Shown here in pieces: positions 42,830 to 51,701 of a stretch of 64,000 bases of DNA (its first letter is position 1; every line of letters begins with the position of its first letter). Both the position numbers and the translations under genes were made by a program. Source of the DNA: JBCBGF01 sp039193455 (lineage in GTDB: Bacteria; Pseudomonadota; Alphaproteobacteria; Rhodobacterales; Rhodobacteraceae); NCBI GenBank assembly GCA_039193455.1, contig JBCCWO010000002.1, positions 300,966 to 364,965 on the forward strand. Reading direction: 5' to 3'. Under the pieces are notes generated by a model. That model searched no databases, was not told the origin of the DNA, and was given only the letters and a program-made list of their open reading frames with translations.

Positions 42830-43024
42830 TTACTTGGTTGCGATCATGTCGATGTCGGCGCGGACAAGGCCGATATCGTCCAGCTCGCGATCGGTCAGAA
42901 CCGACAGCGACTTGCGGGTCGCGCGGGCGTCGTTCCAAGCAAAAACAGCGTTGATCGTGGCAGCAAGACGGCCCCCAAGGGAGTGACCGCCGAACTGCGA
43001 ACGGGGCATTTCAAAATGTGCCAT
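42830..43024 (-). CDS. DUF1127 (YjiS-like) small protein
   Basis: 64 aa from ATG 43024, preceded by GAAAGGA. The C-terminal 35 residues carry the DUF1127 signature: RKSLSVLTDRELDDIGLVRADI. The N-terminus is MAHFEMPRSQFGGHSLGGRLAATI. DUF1127 proteins are small, often stress-induced, and some bind RNA or affect phosphate and carbon metabolism in alphaproteobacteria. The role here is unknown. A much longer in-frame extension upstream was rejected as it runs antisense through ruvC. Confidence 0.85.
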   Translation of the reverse strand: MAHFEMPRSQFGGHSLGGRLAATINAVFAWNDARATRKSLSVLTDRELDDIGLVRADIDMIATK

Positions 43025-43348
43025 TGGGGCGTCCTTTCGTTCGATGTGGTGGTGATGCCGTCTGCATCTCTTCGCCCAATTAGGAGGCGGAATTTGAACG
43101 GACAAGCAGCTATTTTTGCATGGGTGCCATGCTGGAATTGCATATGTCGCAATTGGGCTTAAGCCGTTGCCAAACTTGCCATAATTAACGATCTTTGGGC
43201 TTCGAAACCGGCGCGCGGCGCGCTGTTTGCGACATGAGTGGTTTCGATGTCGTGAACGGCGTCTGAAAGCGACATCGGGCTTTGGCGTTGGCAGATGTTC
43301 CCGTTCCGTGCTAACCCGTGTCGCAAAAGCAACAAGAGCAGGACAGGC
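43025..43348. other. 324-bp divergent intergenic region between DUF1127 and ruvC
   Basis: No gene is supported. The region holds a palindrome at 43118-43132 and lower-GC tracts (CTATTTTTGC, CATAATTAACG), likely covering the DUF1127 and ruvC promoters. Confidence 0.5.
43118..43132. promoter_or_regulatory. palindrome upstream of the DUF1127 gene
   Basis: GCATGG-GTG-CCATGC is a perfect 6-bp inverted repeat with a three-base spacer, next to an AT-rich tract. It could be an operator for the DUF1127 gene or ruvC. No regulator is identified. Confidence 0.35.
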
Positions 43349-43852
43349 ATGCGCGTTTTGGGTATCGATCCCGGTCTTCGCGCCCTGGGATGGGGGGTCA
43401 TCGACGTCGCCGGGTCGCGACTCAGCCACGTGGCAAACGGCGTGTGCCGATCGGCCGGGGCCGATCTTGCGGCGCGCTTGCTCAGCCTGCATTCCCAGCT
43501 GTCCGACATCGTCACGCGCTTTGCCCCGGATGCCGCCGCGGTTGAGCAGACGTTCGTCAACAAGGACGGGGCGGCGACGCTGAAGCTGGGGCAGGCGCGG
43601 GGCATTGCCCTGCTCGTTCCGGCACAGGCGGGGATCGCGGTGGGGGAATATGCGCCCAACTCGGTCAAGAAGGCCGTCGTGGGGGTGGGCCATGCCGATA
43701 AGCGCCAGATCGCACATATGGTCTCGCTGCAACTGCCCGGCGCCGAGCTGGCCGGTCCGGACGCGGCCGATGCTCTGGCGCTGGCGATCTGCCATGCGCA
43801 TCACTTGCAATCAGGCGACCGGCTGGCGGCCGCGCTGGGGCGTGCGTCATGA
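43349..43852 (+). CDS. ruvC: Holliday junction endonuclease RuvC
   Basis: 167 aa from ATG 43349, where the family motif MRVLGIDPGLRALGWG begins. Acidic catalytic residues appear in GIDPG (D7), AVEQTF (Glu near 66) and GPDAADALALAICHAH (Asp near 140). RuvC cuts four-way junctions in a complex with RuvAB. The stop overlaps ruvA by four bases, so ruvCAB is one coupled operon. Confidence 0.96.
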   Translation: MRVLGIDPGLRALGWGVIDVAGSRLSHVANGVCRSAGADLAARLLSLHSQLSDIVTRFAPDAAAVEQTFVNKDGAATLKLGQARGIALLVPAQAGIAVGEYAPNSVKKAVVGVGHADKRQIAHMVSLQLPGAELAGPDAADALALAICHAHHLQSGDRLAAALGRAS

Positions 43853-44499
43853 TCGGGCGGATCGCCGGGCGCATCGACTTTCGGGGGCCTGATCACGTGC
43901 TGATCGATGTGGGCGGCGTGGGCTATGTCGTCCATGTCTCGGACCGCACGCTGGCCGCACTGCCCGGCGTGGGTGAGGCGGCGGCGCTTTATACCGACCT
44001 TCTGGTGCGCGAAGACCTGTTGCAACTCTTTGGCTTTACCTCGCTCGTCGAAAAGGAATGGCACCGCCTGCTGATGGGGGTGCAGGGGATCGGGGCGAAA
44101 GCGTCGATGGCGATCCTGGGCACGCTGGGGCCGGACGGGGTGAGCCGGGCGATCGCGATGGGCGACTGGTCGGCGGTAAAGGCCGCACCCGGTGTGGGGC
44201 CCAAGATCGCGCAGCGTGTTGTGAACGAGCTCAAGGACAAGGCGCCGACGGTGATGTCAATGGCGGCTCCAGCGCCGCCCACCGACGTCGCCCAACCGGG
44301 CGCGCCGTTGATCGAGCCCGCGCCGCAAGCAGCCGCGGACGGCGCGGCCCAGGCCGAAGCACTGTCGGCGCTGGGCAATCTCGGCTACGCCCCGGCCGAG
44401 GCGGCGCGTGCGGTGGCCGAGGCGGCCAGCGAGGATCCCGAGGCGGGCACACCGGCGCTGATCCGCGCTGCGTTGCGCCGTTTGGCACCGGCGGGGTAG
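43849..44499 (+). CDS. ruvA: Holliday junction branch-migration protein RuvA
   Basis: 216 aa starting MIGRIAGRIDFRGPDHVLIDVGGVGYVVHV. The OB-fold is followed by helix-hairpin-helix motifs (GVQGIGAKASMAILG, APGVGPKIAQRVVNELK). An alanine-rich linker of about 40 residues leads to the C-terminal domain that contacts RuvB (ALGNLGYAPAEAARAV). RuvA holds the junction square for RuvB. The gene overlaps ruvC by four bases, and nine bases separate it from ruvB. Confidence 0.96.
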   Translation: MIGRIAGRIDFRGPDHVLIDVGGVGYVVHVSDRTLAALPGVGEAAALYTDLLVREDLLQLFGFTSLVEKEWHRLLMGVQGIGAKASMAILGTLGPDGVSRAIAMGDWSAVKAAPGVGPKIAQRVVNELKDKAPTVMSMAAPAPPTDVAQPGAPLIEPAPQAAADGAAQAEALSALGNLGYAPAEAARAVAEAASEDPEAGTPALIRAALRRLAPAG

Positions 44500-44507
44500 G
44501 GGGCGCA

Positions 44508-45533
44508 ATGACCCAACCCGACCCAACCCTGCGCCCCGAGCCGCAGCCCGAAGACACCGACCGCGCCCTGCGTCCGCAAACGCTTGACGCGTTCATTGGC
44601 CAGGCCGAGGCACGCGCAAACCTGGCGGTGTTCATCGAAAGCGCCCGGCGCCGGGGCGAGGCGATGGATCACACGCTGTTTCACGGGCCGCCTGGGCTGG
44701 GCAAAACCACGCTGGCCCAGATCATGGCGCGCGAGCTTGGCGTGAACTTCCGCATGACCAGCGGCCCGGTCCTGGCCAAGGCAGGCGATCTGGCCGCGAT
44801 CCTGACCAATCTCGAAGCGCGCGATGTCCTGTTCATCGACGAAATCCACCGGCTGAACCCCGCGGTGGAAGAGGTGCTGTACCCCGCGCTTGAAGACTTC
44901 GAACTTGATCTGGTGATCGGTGAAGGGCCCGCCGCCCGCACCGTCCGGATCGAGTTGCAGCCCTTCACCCTGGTCGGGGCGACGACCCGTCTTGGCCTGC
45001 TCACGACACCTTTGCGCGACCGGTTTGGCATCCCGACGCGCCTGCAATTCTACACGGTGGACGAGCTGCACGAGATCGTCACGCGCGGGGCGCGCCTGAT
45101 AGGTGTGCAGGCCGAAGCCGATGGTCTGCGCGAGATTGCCAAGCGCGCCCGTGGCACGCCGCGCATCGCCGGGCGGTTGTTGCGCCGGGTGGTCGATTTC
45201 GCACTGGTCGAGGGGGATGGGCTGCTTGATCGCCGGTTGGCAGATAATGCGCTGACGCGGCTTGGCGTGGATGAGATCGGCCTCGACGGGGCGGATCGCC
45301 GCTATCTGAGCTTGCTCGCGGAAAACTACGGCGGCGGGCCGGTGGGGATTGAGACCATTGCCGCCGCCCTGTCGGAAAGCCGCGACGCGCTTGAGGAAGT
45401 GATCGAGCCCTACCTGCTGCAATCCGGCCTGATCCAGCGCACGCCCCGGGGGCGAATGCTGGCGCACAAGGCCTGGACGCATCTTGGGCTTGAGGCGCCG
45501 AAACGGGCGGGCGATCTGTTCGATGACGCCTGA
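44508..45533 (+). CDS. ruvB: Holliday junction helicase RuvB
   Basis: 341 aa from ATG 44508 with a GGGGGC-type site. AAA+ motifs: Walker A HGPPGLGKTTLAQ, Walker B VLFIDEIHRLN, sensor 1 GATTRLGLLTTPLRDRFG and sensor 2 GTPRIAGRLLRRV. The C-terminal winged helix has GLIQRTPRGRML. It drives branch migration with RuvA. A much longer frame start inside ruvA is rejected because the family N-terminus lies here. The stop overlaps the next start by 11 bases. Confidence 0.97.
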   Translation: MTQPDPTLRPEPQPEDTDRALRPQTLDAFIGQAEARANLAVFIESARRRGEAMDHTLFHGPPGLGKTTLAQIMARELGVNFRMTSGPVLAKAGDLAAILTNLEARDVLFIDEIHRLNPAVEEVLYPALEDFELDLVIGEGPAARTVRIELQPFTLVGATTRLGLLTTPLRDRFGIPTRLQFYTVDELHEIVTRGARLIGVQAEADGLREIAKRARGTPRIAGRLLRRVVDFALVEGDGLLDRRLADNALTRLGVDEIGLDGADRRYLSLLAENYGGGPVGIETIAAALSESRDALEEVIEPYLLQSGLIQRTPRGRMLAHKAWTHLGLEAPKRAGDLFDDA

Positions 45534-46152
45534 AGAGGTTGAGCGTCACTTTACCCGGTCTGACGGCAGCTACCGCTTCGCGCGCTTGGGCCGTCCGCTG
45601 GCGCCGGTGGTCTTTGGGGTCGAAGAGGCGACGCTGCAAACGGTCAAGGGCGCGTTCGAAGCGGTGGCTGTCCTGGCCAATCATCAGATGGCCGAGACCG
45701 ATTCAGAACTGGGCGCCAACATCATGGTGTTCTTCCTCCGCGACTGGGCAGAGCTCACCGAGACGCCCAACCTGGATCGGTTGATCCCTGAACTGGCTGC
45801 GCTGGTCGACCGGCTGGTCAAGGCCGATGCCAACCAGTACCGGATCTTCCGATTTGACGAGGCGGGTGCGATCAAGGCGTGCTTTGTGTTCCTGCGCATG
45901 GACGACCAACTGAGCCAGGTCTCTGCCGAAACGCTTGCGCTCAGCCAGGTCGTGCAGTCGATCCTGATGTGGTCGGACACGGCGTTCACCAAAACCTCGC
46001 CCCTCGCCGTGATCCCCGAAAGCGGGGCGACGATCCTGCGCCCCGATATCGCCGCGTTGATCCGCGCGGCCTATGACCCGCTGCTGCCAGCCGCGGCCGA
46101 CGATGCCAGCCACGCGCTGCGCCTGTTTGCACGTATGGGGCCGGTCCAATGA
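45523..46152 (+). CDS. hypothetical protein between ruvB and ybgC
   Basis: 209 aa from ATG 45523, which overlaps the ruvB end by 11 bases. Soluble and acidic, with no signal peptide or span. Segments NHQMAETDSELGANIMVFFLRDWAEL, QYRIFRFDEAGAIKACFVFLRMDD and SDTAFTKTSPLAVI look conserved in style but match no family I know. The fixed place between ruvB and ybgC-tolQ is common in Rhodobacteraceae. The stop overlaps ybgC by four bases. Function unknown. Confidence 0.82.
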   Translation: MTPEEVERHFTRSDGSYRFARLGRPLAPVVFGVEEATLQTVKGAFEAVAVLANHQMAETDSELGANIMVFFLRDWAELTETPNLDRLIPELAALVDRLVKADANQYRIFRFDEAGAIKACFVFLRMDDQLSQVSAETLALSQVVQSILMWSDTAFTKTSPLAVIPESGATILRPDIAALIRAAYDPLLPAAADDASHALRLFARMGPVQ

Positions 46153-46544
46153 GCCACGCCTTCACCTGCCGGGTCTACTATGAGGACACCGATCTCGCCG
46201 GGATTGTCTATTACGCAAATTATCTGAAGTTCATCGAACGCGCGCGGACCGAATTCATCAGGACGCTTGGCATCGATCAGGCCGACCTGAAAGCGCGCCA
46301 GGGGATCGTCTTTGCCGTGCGCCGTGTCGAGGCCGACTACATCCGGCCCGCGCTGTTCGACGATGTTCTGGTGGTGCGCACGCAGGTGACCGGCATCACC
46401 GCCGCGCGGGTCCACCTCAACCAATCCGTTCACCGCGACGACACGCTGATTTTTGATGCGCAGGTCACGCTCGTGGCGCTGACCGGGGACGGACGGCCCG
46501 CGCGAATGCCGGCGACGATCCGCCATGCGCTGGATACCGCCTAA
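46149..46544 (+). CDS. ybgC: tol-pal-associated acyl-CoA thioesterase YbgC
   Basis: 131 aa 4-hydroxybenzoyl-CoA-thioesterase-type hot-dog enzyme. The active-site block YYEDTDLAGIVYYANYLKFIERART carries the catalytic Asp, and the rest (VRRVEADYIRPALFDDVL) follows the family. It hydrolyses short-chain acyl-CoA or acyl-ACP and is co-encoded with the Tol-Pal system in most proteobacteria. It overlaps the preceding hypothetical gene by four bases and precedes tolQ by 110 bp. Confidence 0.93.
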   Translation: MSHAFTCRVYYEDTDLAGIVYYANYLKFIERARTEFIRTLGIDQADLKARQGIVFAVRRVEADYIRPALFDDVLVVRTQVTGITAARVHLNQSVHRDDTLIFDAQVTLVALTGDGRPARMPATIRHALDTA

Positions 46545-46654
46545 AAACTTGGCGATTTTGACGCAGTTGTGTTGGCTTTCCCCCTACGCATCAGATACGG
46601 TGTGGATAAGTTTGAGCCGTGGAAAACCATGGCCACTTGGGAAAGAGCAGGCAG

Positions 46655-47350
46655 ATGGAAACCGAAACTCTCGCTTTGGCGCAGGAGATTGATTTCTCCA
46701 TGTGGGGTCTTTTCTTGAGGGCCACCATCACCGTCAAGATCGTGATGATCGTCCTCGTCCTGGCATCGTTTTGGGCCTGGGCGGTGATCATCCAGAAACT
46801 CTTTGACTATCGCCGCGCCCGGTCACAGGCCGATATGTTCGACCGCGCGTTCTGGTCGGGGCAGCCGCTGGACGAACTCTATGATCAGATCGGCGACCGT
46901 CCACGCAGCGCGTCCGAGCGGGTGTTCGTATCGGGCATGGTCGAATGGCGGCGTTCGCATCGCGACGACGGGGGCCTGATCGCCGGGGCACAATCGCGCA
47001 TCGACCGCTCGATGGACGTAGCCATCGCGAAAGAGGCCGAGGGGCTGAACAAGGGGCTGGCGCTTTTGGCGACCGTTGGTTCGACCTCACCCTTTATCGG
47101 GCTTTTCGGCACGGTCTGGGGGATCATGCATTCCTTCATCGAGATCGCCAAACAGCAATCGACCAACCTCGCCGTTGTTGCGCCCGGGATCGCCGAGGCG
47201 CTTTTGGCGACGGGTCTGGGCCTGCTCGCGGCGATCCCGGCGGTGATATTCTATAACAAGCTCTCCGCCGATAGTGATCGCATCGTGTCCGGTTACGAAG
47301 CCTTTGCAGATGAGTTTGCCACCATCCTCAGCCGCCAGTTGGATCGCTGA
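46655..47350 (+). CDS. tolQ: Tol-Pal system proton channel subunit TolQ
   Basis: 231 aa from ATG 46655; an in-frame ATG at 46619 is less likely. Three membrane spans: about 24-45 and two in the C-terminal MotA/TolQ/ExbB domain (LLATVGSTSPFIGLFGTVWGIMHSF, then ALLATGLGLLAAIPAVIFYN). TolQ with TolR uses the proton gradient to drive TolA during outer-membrane constriction. It is followed two bases later by tolR. Confidence 0.95.
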   Translation: METETLALAQEIDFSMWGLFLRATITVKIVMIVLVLASFWAWAVIIQKLFDYRRARSQADMFDRAFWSGQPLDELYDQIGDRPRSASERVFVSGMVEWRRSHRDDGGLIAGAQSRIDRSMDVAIAKEAEGLNKGLALLATVGSTSPFIGLFGTVWGIMHSFIEIAKQQSTNLAVVAPGIAEALLATGLGLLAAIPAVIFYNKLSADSDRIVSGYEAFADEFATILSRQLDR

Positions 47351-47352
47351 GC

Positions 47353-47826
47353 ATGGGGGCGGGTGTCATGGACAGCGGCGGGGATGGCGGCGGGCGGCGG
47401 CGCAGACGGCGGCGCGCGCGCCCAATGTCTGAAATCAACGTCACCCCGTTTGTGGACGTGATGCTGGTTCTGCTCATCATCTTCATGGTTGCGGCGCCGC
47501 TCTTGACCGTGGGTGTGCCGGTGGAACTGCCCAAGACGGCCGCCGATGCCCTGCCCTCGGAACAGGAAGAGCCGTTGACAGTGACGCTTACCGCCGAGGG
47601 TGGCGTGATGATCCAGACCACTTCGGTCGAGCTGGGTAATCTGGTGCCCCGGCTACAGGCCATCGCGGCCGAGCGGAACGACGACAAGATCTTTCTGCGG
47701 GCCGACGGGGCGATCCCGTACGAGCAGGTGATGCAGGTCATGGGCGCGCTCAATGCGGGCGGCTTTGCCTCGATCGGGCTGGTCACGGACACCGATGGCC
47801 CGCGTCTTGACGGGCGGGATGAGTAA
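47353..47826 (+). CDS. tolR: Tol-Pal system protein TolR
   Basis: 157 aa. After an unusual Gly/Arg-rich start (GGDGGGRRRRRRRARP), the single span carries the proton-path Asp in INVTPFVDVMLVLLIIFMVAAPLL. The periplasmic ExbD/TolR domain includes LPKTAADALP and KIFLRADGAIPYEQVMQVMGAL. It forms the TolQR motor. ATG 47353 is used; ATG 47368 is an alternative, as both precede the arginine run. Confidence 0.95.
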   Translation: MGAGVMDSGGDGGGRRRRRRRARPMSEINVTPFVDVMLVLLIIFMVAAPLLTVGVPVELPKTAADALPSEQEEPLTVTLTAEGGVMIQTTSVELGNLVPRLQAIAAERNDDKIFLRADGAIPYEQVMQVMGALNAGGFASIGLVTDTDGPRLDGRDE

Positions 47827-47832
47827 GCTGCC

Positions 47833-48939
47833 GTGCAGATCGGATACACGATATCCGGGCTGGCGCATGCGGTGTTCGTCCTGGGGTTGCTGTTTGGCGG
47901 GCTGTTCACCAGCAGCCGCTTGCCACCCGTTGCGGTGGCCGACGTGACGATGATCTCGGAAACCGAACTTGCGGCGCTGTTCCCGCCCGCCGCCGCGCCG
48001 CAAACAGTGACCGAGCTTGATCAGCCCGCCGTGCCCGTACCGACCGAGACCGCGCAAGATGCGCCCGAGGCAGACGACGTGCCCGAGATTGCGGCCTTGC
48101 CCGCGCCCGAGGTGCCCCAGGTGCCCGAGACGCCGACGCCGGTTCTGCCCTCGCCCCTGACCGAGGCGGATGTGAGCGATGCGGCCCCGGTCGCGCCCGC
48201 GCCGCCCGCCGATCTTGATGACCGTCCCCTCGGGACCGAGGAAAGCGCCCCGGCCCCGGCAGATCGGGTCGCGCCGATCCCCTCGGCCCCGCCGGAGCCC
48301 TTGGTCGAGGCCGCGCCCGAGGTGGTGGAGCAGACCGCACCGGATCCGATTGCCGAAGCCCCGTCTGCCCCGCAAGAGGCCGCGGCGCCCGAAGAGGCCA
48401 CGACCGAGATCGTGACCGAGGCCGAAGAGACCACCAACACCGCGCCACCGGCATCCCCGCGGCCCCAGACGCGCCCCGACCGGCCCGCCCCGCAAGTGGC
48501 CGAGACGCCGGCAGAGGACGCACCTGCCGAGGAGGATACCACGGCAGCGGCGATTGCCGCCGCGGTGGCCGAAGCCGCCGGGCAGTCGGTGCCGCAACCA
48601 AACCCGGTGCCGTCCGGCCCACCGCTCAGCAGTGGCGAACGCGATGCGTTGCGCGTGTCTGTTCAAAACTGCTGGTCGGTCGATGTCGGCTCGCAATCGG
48701 CCAATGTGACCGTCACGGTTGCGGTGTCGATGAACCGCGACGGCACGGTGGTGAACAATCAGGTCCGGCAGGTCGAGGCATCGGGCGGCGACGCCCGCGC
48801 CCAGCAGGCCGCATTCGAAAAGGCTCGCCGCGCGATCCTGCGCTGCCAGAGGGGCGGCTTCCCGCTGCCACCCGACAAGTACGACCATTGGCAAGAGATT
48901 GAGATGACCTTCAATCCCGAAGGAATGAGGTTGAAATGA
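47833..48939 (+). CDS. tolA: cell envelope integrity protein TolA
   Basis: 368 aa from GTG 47833. One N-terminal span (about 8-25, GLAHAVFVLGLLFGG) is followed by about 240 residues of Pro/Ala/Glu/Val-rich periplasmic linker. The compact C-terminal domain begins near SSGERDALRVSVQNCWSVDVG and resembles TonB/TolA C-domains. It transmits TolQR energy to Pal/TolB. The linker is proline-rich rather than the helical lysine/alanine type of E. coli, as usual in this family. It overlaps tolB by four bases. Confidence 0.93.
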   Translation: MQIGYTISGLAHAVFVLGLLFGGLFTSSRLPPVAVADVTMISETELAALFPPAAAPQTVTELDQPAVPVPTETAQDAPEADDVPEIAALPAPEVPQVPETPTPVLPSPLTEADVSDAAPVAPAPPADLDDRPLGTEESAPAPADRVAPIPSAPPEPLVEAAPEVVEQTAPDPIAEAPSAPQEAAAPEEATTEIVTEAEETTNTAPPASPRPQTRPDRPAPQVAETPAEDAPAEEDTTAAAIAAAVAEAAGQSVPQPNPVPSGPPLSSGERDALRVSVQNCWSVDVGSQSANVTVTVAVSMNRDGTVVNNQVRQVEASGGDARAQQAAFEKARRAILRCQRGGFPLPPDKYDHWQEIEMTFNPEGMRLK

Positions 48940-50273
48940 ATATCGCACGTTACCTGACCGCGCTTTATCTGACGGCGCTAGGCCTCGCTTTCCTGCCCTA
49001 TCCCGGGCACGCGCAGCAGGGACCGCTCAGGATCGAGATCACCGAAGGCGTCATCGAACCCTTGCCCTTTGCGGTCTCAAGTTTCGTGTCCGAGGCCCCG
49101 GCCGCCAACGGCGTCGCGGGTCAGATCAGCCAGGTGATCGGCCAGAACCTGTCGGGCACCGGCCTCTTCCGCGAGATCCCGCAAAGCGCGTTCATCTCGC
49201 GGGTCACGAACTTTGACAGCCCGGTGCAATATGCCGACTGGAAGGCGATCAATGCCCAGGCGCTGGTGACCGGGTCGGTCAACGTGGCGAGCGACGGGCG
49301 GCTGATCGTCAAGTTCCGCCTGTTCGACGTGTTCTCCGAGGCGCCCTTGGGCGACGGCCTGCAATTTGTGGGCGAGACTCAGGACTGGCGGCGGATGGCG
49401 CATAAGGTCTCGGACCAGGTCTATAGCCGGATCACGGGTGAGGCCGGGTATTTCGACAGCCGGATCGTCTTTGTCTCGGAAACCGGGCCCAAGAACGCGC
49501 GGGAAAAGCGGCTGGCCGTGATGGATTACGACGGCGCGAACCTGCAGTTCCTCACCGATGCATCGGCCATCGTGCTGGCGCCGCGGTTTTCGCCACTGGG
49601 CGACCGGGTGCTTTATACGAGTTATGAGACGGGCTTTCCCCAGATCTACGAACTCAGCGTCGCCTCGGTACAGCGCAGACAGCTGAATGTGCCCGCCGAG
49701 GCGATGACCTTTGCCCCCCGCTATGCGCCCGACGGGCAGACGGTAGTCTATTCGCTGTCCCAACGGGGCAATACCGATATCTACACCCTCGACCTCCGCA
49801 CGGGGCAAAGCCTGCGGCTCACCTCGGCCCCGTCGATCGAGACGGCGCCGAGCTTTTCCCCGGACGGGAGCCAGATCGTTTTTGAGAGCGACCGCTCGGG
49901 CTCGCAGCAGCTTTACGTGATGCCCGCACGCGGCGGCGATCCGCGCCGGATCAGCTTTGGCCCCGGGCGCTACGGCACCCCGGTCTGGTCGCCGCGCGGC
50001 GATCTGGTGGCGTTCACCAAACAGAACGAGGGACGGTTCCACATCGGCGTTATGCGCACCGACGGGAGCGAAGAACGCCTGCTAACGGCCTCCTTCCTCG
50101 ACGAGGGGCCCACCTGGTCGCCCAACGGCCGGGTCATCATGTTCACGCGCGAAACCGCGGGGGCCACGGGCCGCCCCGCGCTGTTCTCGGTCGATATCTC
50201 GGGGCGGAACCTGCGGCGGGTGCCCATCGACGGGGCCGGGTCAGACCCCGCCTGGTCCCCGCTTTTGCAGTAG
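48936..50273 (+). CDS. tolB: Tol-Pal system beta-propeller protein TolB
   Basis: 445 aa. The signal peptide ends near YPGHAQQ (about residue 27). An N-terminal domain (to about 165) is followed by a six-bladed WD40-like propeller with repeats such as LAPRFSPLGDRVLYTSYETGFPQIYEL, APSFSPDGSQIVFESDRSGSQQLYVM and GTPVWSPRGDLVAF. TolB binds Pal in the periplasm. It overlaps tolA by four bases; pal follows after 75 bp. Confidence 0.96.
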   Translation: MNIARYLTALYLTALGLAFLPYPGHAQQGPLRIEITEGVIEPLPFAVSSFVSEAPAANGVAGQISQVIGQNLSGTGLFREIPQSAFISRVTNFDSPVQYADWKAINAQALVTGSVNVASDGRLIVKFRLFDVFSEAPLGDGLQFVGETQDWRRMAHKVSDQVYSRITGEAGYFDSRIVFVSETGPKNAREKRLAVMDYDGANLQFLTDASAIVLAPRFSPLGDRVLYTSYETGFPQIYELSVASVQRRQLNVPAEAMTFAPRYAPDGQTVVYSLSQRGNTDIYTLDLRTGQSLRLTSAPSIETAPSFSPDGSQIVFESDRSGSQQLYVMPARGGDPRRISFGPGRYGTPVWSPRGDLVAFTKQNEGRFHIGVMRTDGSEERLLTASFLDEGPTWSPNGRVIMFTRETAGATGRPALFSVDISGRNLRRVPIDGAGSDPAWSPLLQ

Positions 50274-50348
50274 AAGGCGCGTTTTCAAAGGGCGCCGGGG
50301 ATGATAGGTTCATGCCCAACGGGCAGTAAAGACAACAGGACAAAACAG

Positions 50349-50867
50349 ATGAAACTGACACGATACGCCTTGCTTCTGACCGCGGTCGCGCTTTTGGGCG
50401 CCTGCTCGACCAGCGCCGACAGGTTTGGCCCGGGATCCGGGGCAGGTGCGGGCGCCGGGGCCCTTGGGGCTGGCGCGCTTGGCAGCCCGAGCGATCCGAC
50501 ATCGGTGGCCTATTTCCAGCAGACCGTGGGTGACCGGGTGTTGTTCGTGGTCGATCAGTCGACGCTGACGGGCGAGGCGCAGGCCACTCTCATGCAGCAG
50601 GCCGCATTCATGACATCGAACCCGGAATACACCGCCATCATCGAGGGCCATGCCGACGAACGCGGCACGCGGGAATACAACCTCGCGCTGGGCGCCCGAC
50701 GCGCGAGCGCGGTGCAGGACTTTCTTGTCACCCAGGGCGTGGCGCCCAACCGGTTGCAGACCGTGACCTATGGCAAAGAGCGCCCGCTTGAGATTTGTTC
50801 GGACGAGGCGTGCTATAGCCAAAACCGCCGGGCCGTGACCGTCCTTGGGGCCGGGCTCGGAAGCTAA
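50349..50867 (+). CDS. pal: peptidoglycan-associated lipoprotein Pal
   Basis: 172 aa from ATG 50349. The lipoprotein signal has lipobox LLGAC with C19 as the lipidated residue, followed by a Gly/Ala-rich linker. The OmpA-like peptidoglycan-binding domain has IIEGHADERGTREYNLALGARRA. Pal tethers the outer membrane to the cell wall and to TolB. The 75-bp gap before it contains only a weak hairpin, so it probably stays in the tol operon. Confidence 0.96.
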   Translation: MKLTRYALLLTAVALLGACSTSADRFGPGSGAGAGAGALGAGALGSPSDPTSVAYFQQTVGDRVLFVVDQSTLTGEAQATLMQQAAFMTSNPEYTAIIEGHADERGTREYNLALGARRASAVQDFLVTQGVAPNRLQTVTYGKERPLEICSDEACYSQNRRAVTVLGAGLGS

Positions 50868-50879
50868 AGGAACCGCTCC

Positions 50880-51701
50880 ATGATCCGCGCGTGCCTGATC
50901 GCCATCACTTTGATCCTCGCGGCGCCTGCCGCGGTGGCGCAGGATCGCGACCAGACGCTGGCCGATATCCGGCAAGAGCTGACCGTTCTGTTTGTCGAGA
51001 TCCAGCGGCTCAAGCGCGAGCTGTCGACCACCGGCAGCCCGCCCGTGCCGCTGGCCGGAACCTCGGCGCTGGAACGGATCGACGCGATTGAATCCGAGCT
51101 TCAGCGGCTGACCGCCTCGACCGAACGTCTCTTGAACCGCGTCGACCGTATCGTGGCCGATGGCACGAACCGGATCGGCGATCTGGAGTTTCGCCTGGTC
51201 GAACTGGAAGGCGGCGATATCAGCCAGTTGGGCGAAACGACGACGCTTGGCGGCGACGCCGATTTGCCCGCCGTGGCGACGCCGCAGCCGACAACGCCCC
51301 CGGGCGGGGCCCAGATGGCGGTGGGGGAACAAACGGATTTCGATACCGCAAAGGCGTCGCTTGATGCCGGAGACTATGCGCTCGCGGCGGCCCAGTTTTC
51401 CACCTTTACCCAGACCTATATCGGTGGCCCGCTGACGGGTGAGGCGCACTTTTGGCGCGGTGAGGCCTTGACCGCTATGGGCGATGACGAGGCGGCGGCA
51501 CGTGCCTATCTCGACAGCTTTTCGGGCGATCCGGATGGCGTGATGGCCCCCGACGCGCTGTTGCGGCTGGGATTGTCGCTGCAGCAACTGGGGCAGGTGA
51601 ACGAAAGCTGCCTGATGCTGGGCGAGGTGACGACGCGGTTCCCGACCTCCGCGGCCTCGCTTGATGCGCAGGCGGCGCGCGCAAATCTCGGATGCGGCTA
51701 G
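50880..51701 (+). CDS. cpoB: cell division coordinator CpoB (YbgF)
   Basis: 273 aa. A signal peptide covers residues 1-20 (AAPAAVAQD). A coiled-coil N-terminal part (IRQELTVLFVEIQRLKREL) is followed by a linker and C-terminal TPR repeats (FDTAKASLDAGDYALAAAQFSTF, EAHFWRGEAL, PDALLRLGLSLQQLGQ). CpoB couples Tol-Pal action to peptidoglycan synthesis at the septum. It lies 12 bases after pal, and its end overlaps the tilS start by 10 bases. Confidence 0.93.
   Translation: MIRACLIAITLILAAPAAVAQDRDQTLADIRQELTVLFVEIQRLKRELSTTGSPPVPLAGTSALERIDAIESELQRLTASTERLLNRVDRIVADGTNRIGDLEFRLVELEGGDISQLGETTTLGGDADLPAVATPQPTTPPGGAQMAVGEQTDFDTAKASLDAGDYALAAAQFSTFTQTYIGGPLTGEAHFWRGEALTAMGDDEAAARAYLDSFSGDPDGVMAPDALLRLGLSLQQLGQVNESCLMLGEVTTRFPTSAASLDAQAARANLGCG

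Noticed and set aside
50276..50296. GGCGC/GCGCC hairpin between tolB and pal as a terminator
   Set aside because: Only a 5-bp stem, an 11-base loop and no T tract; the tol operon normally continues into pal.
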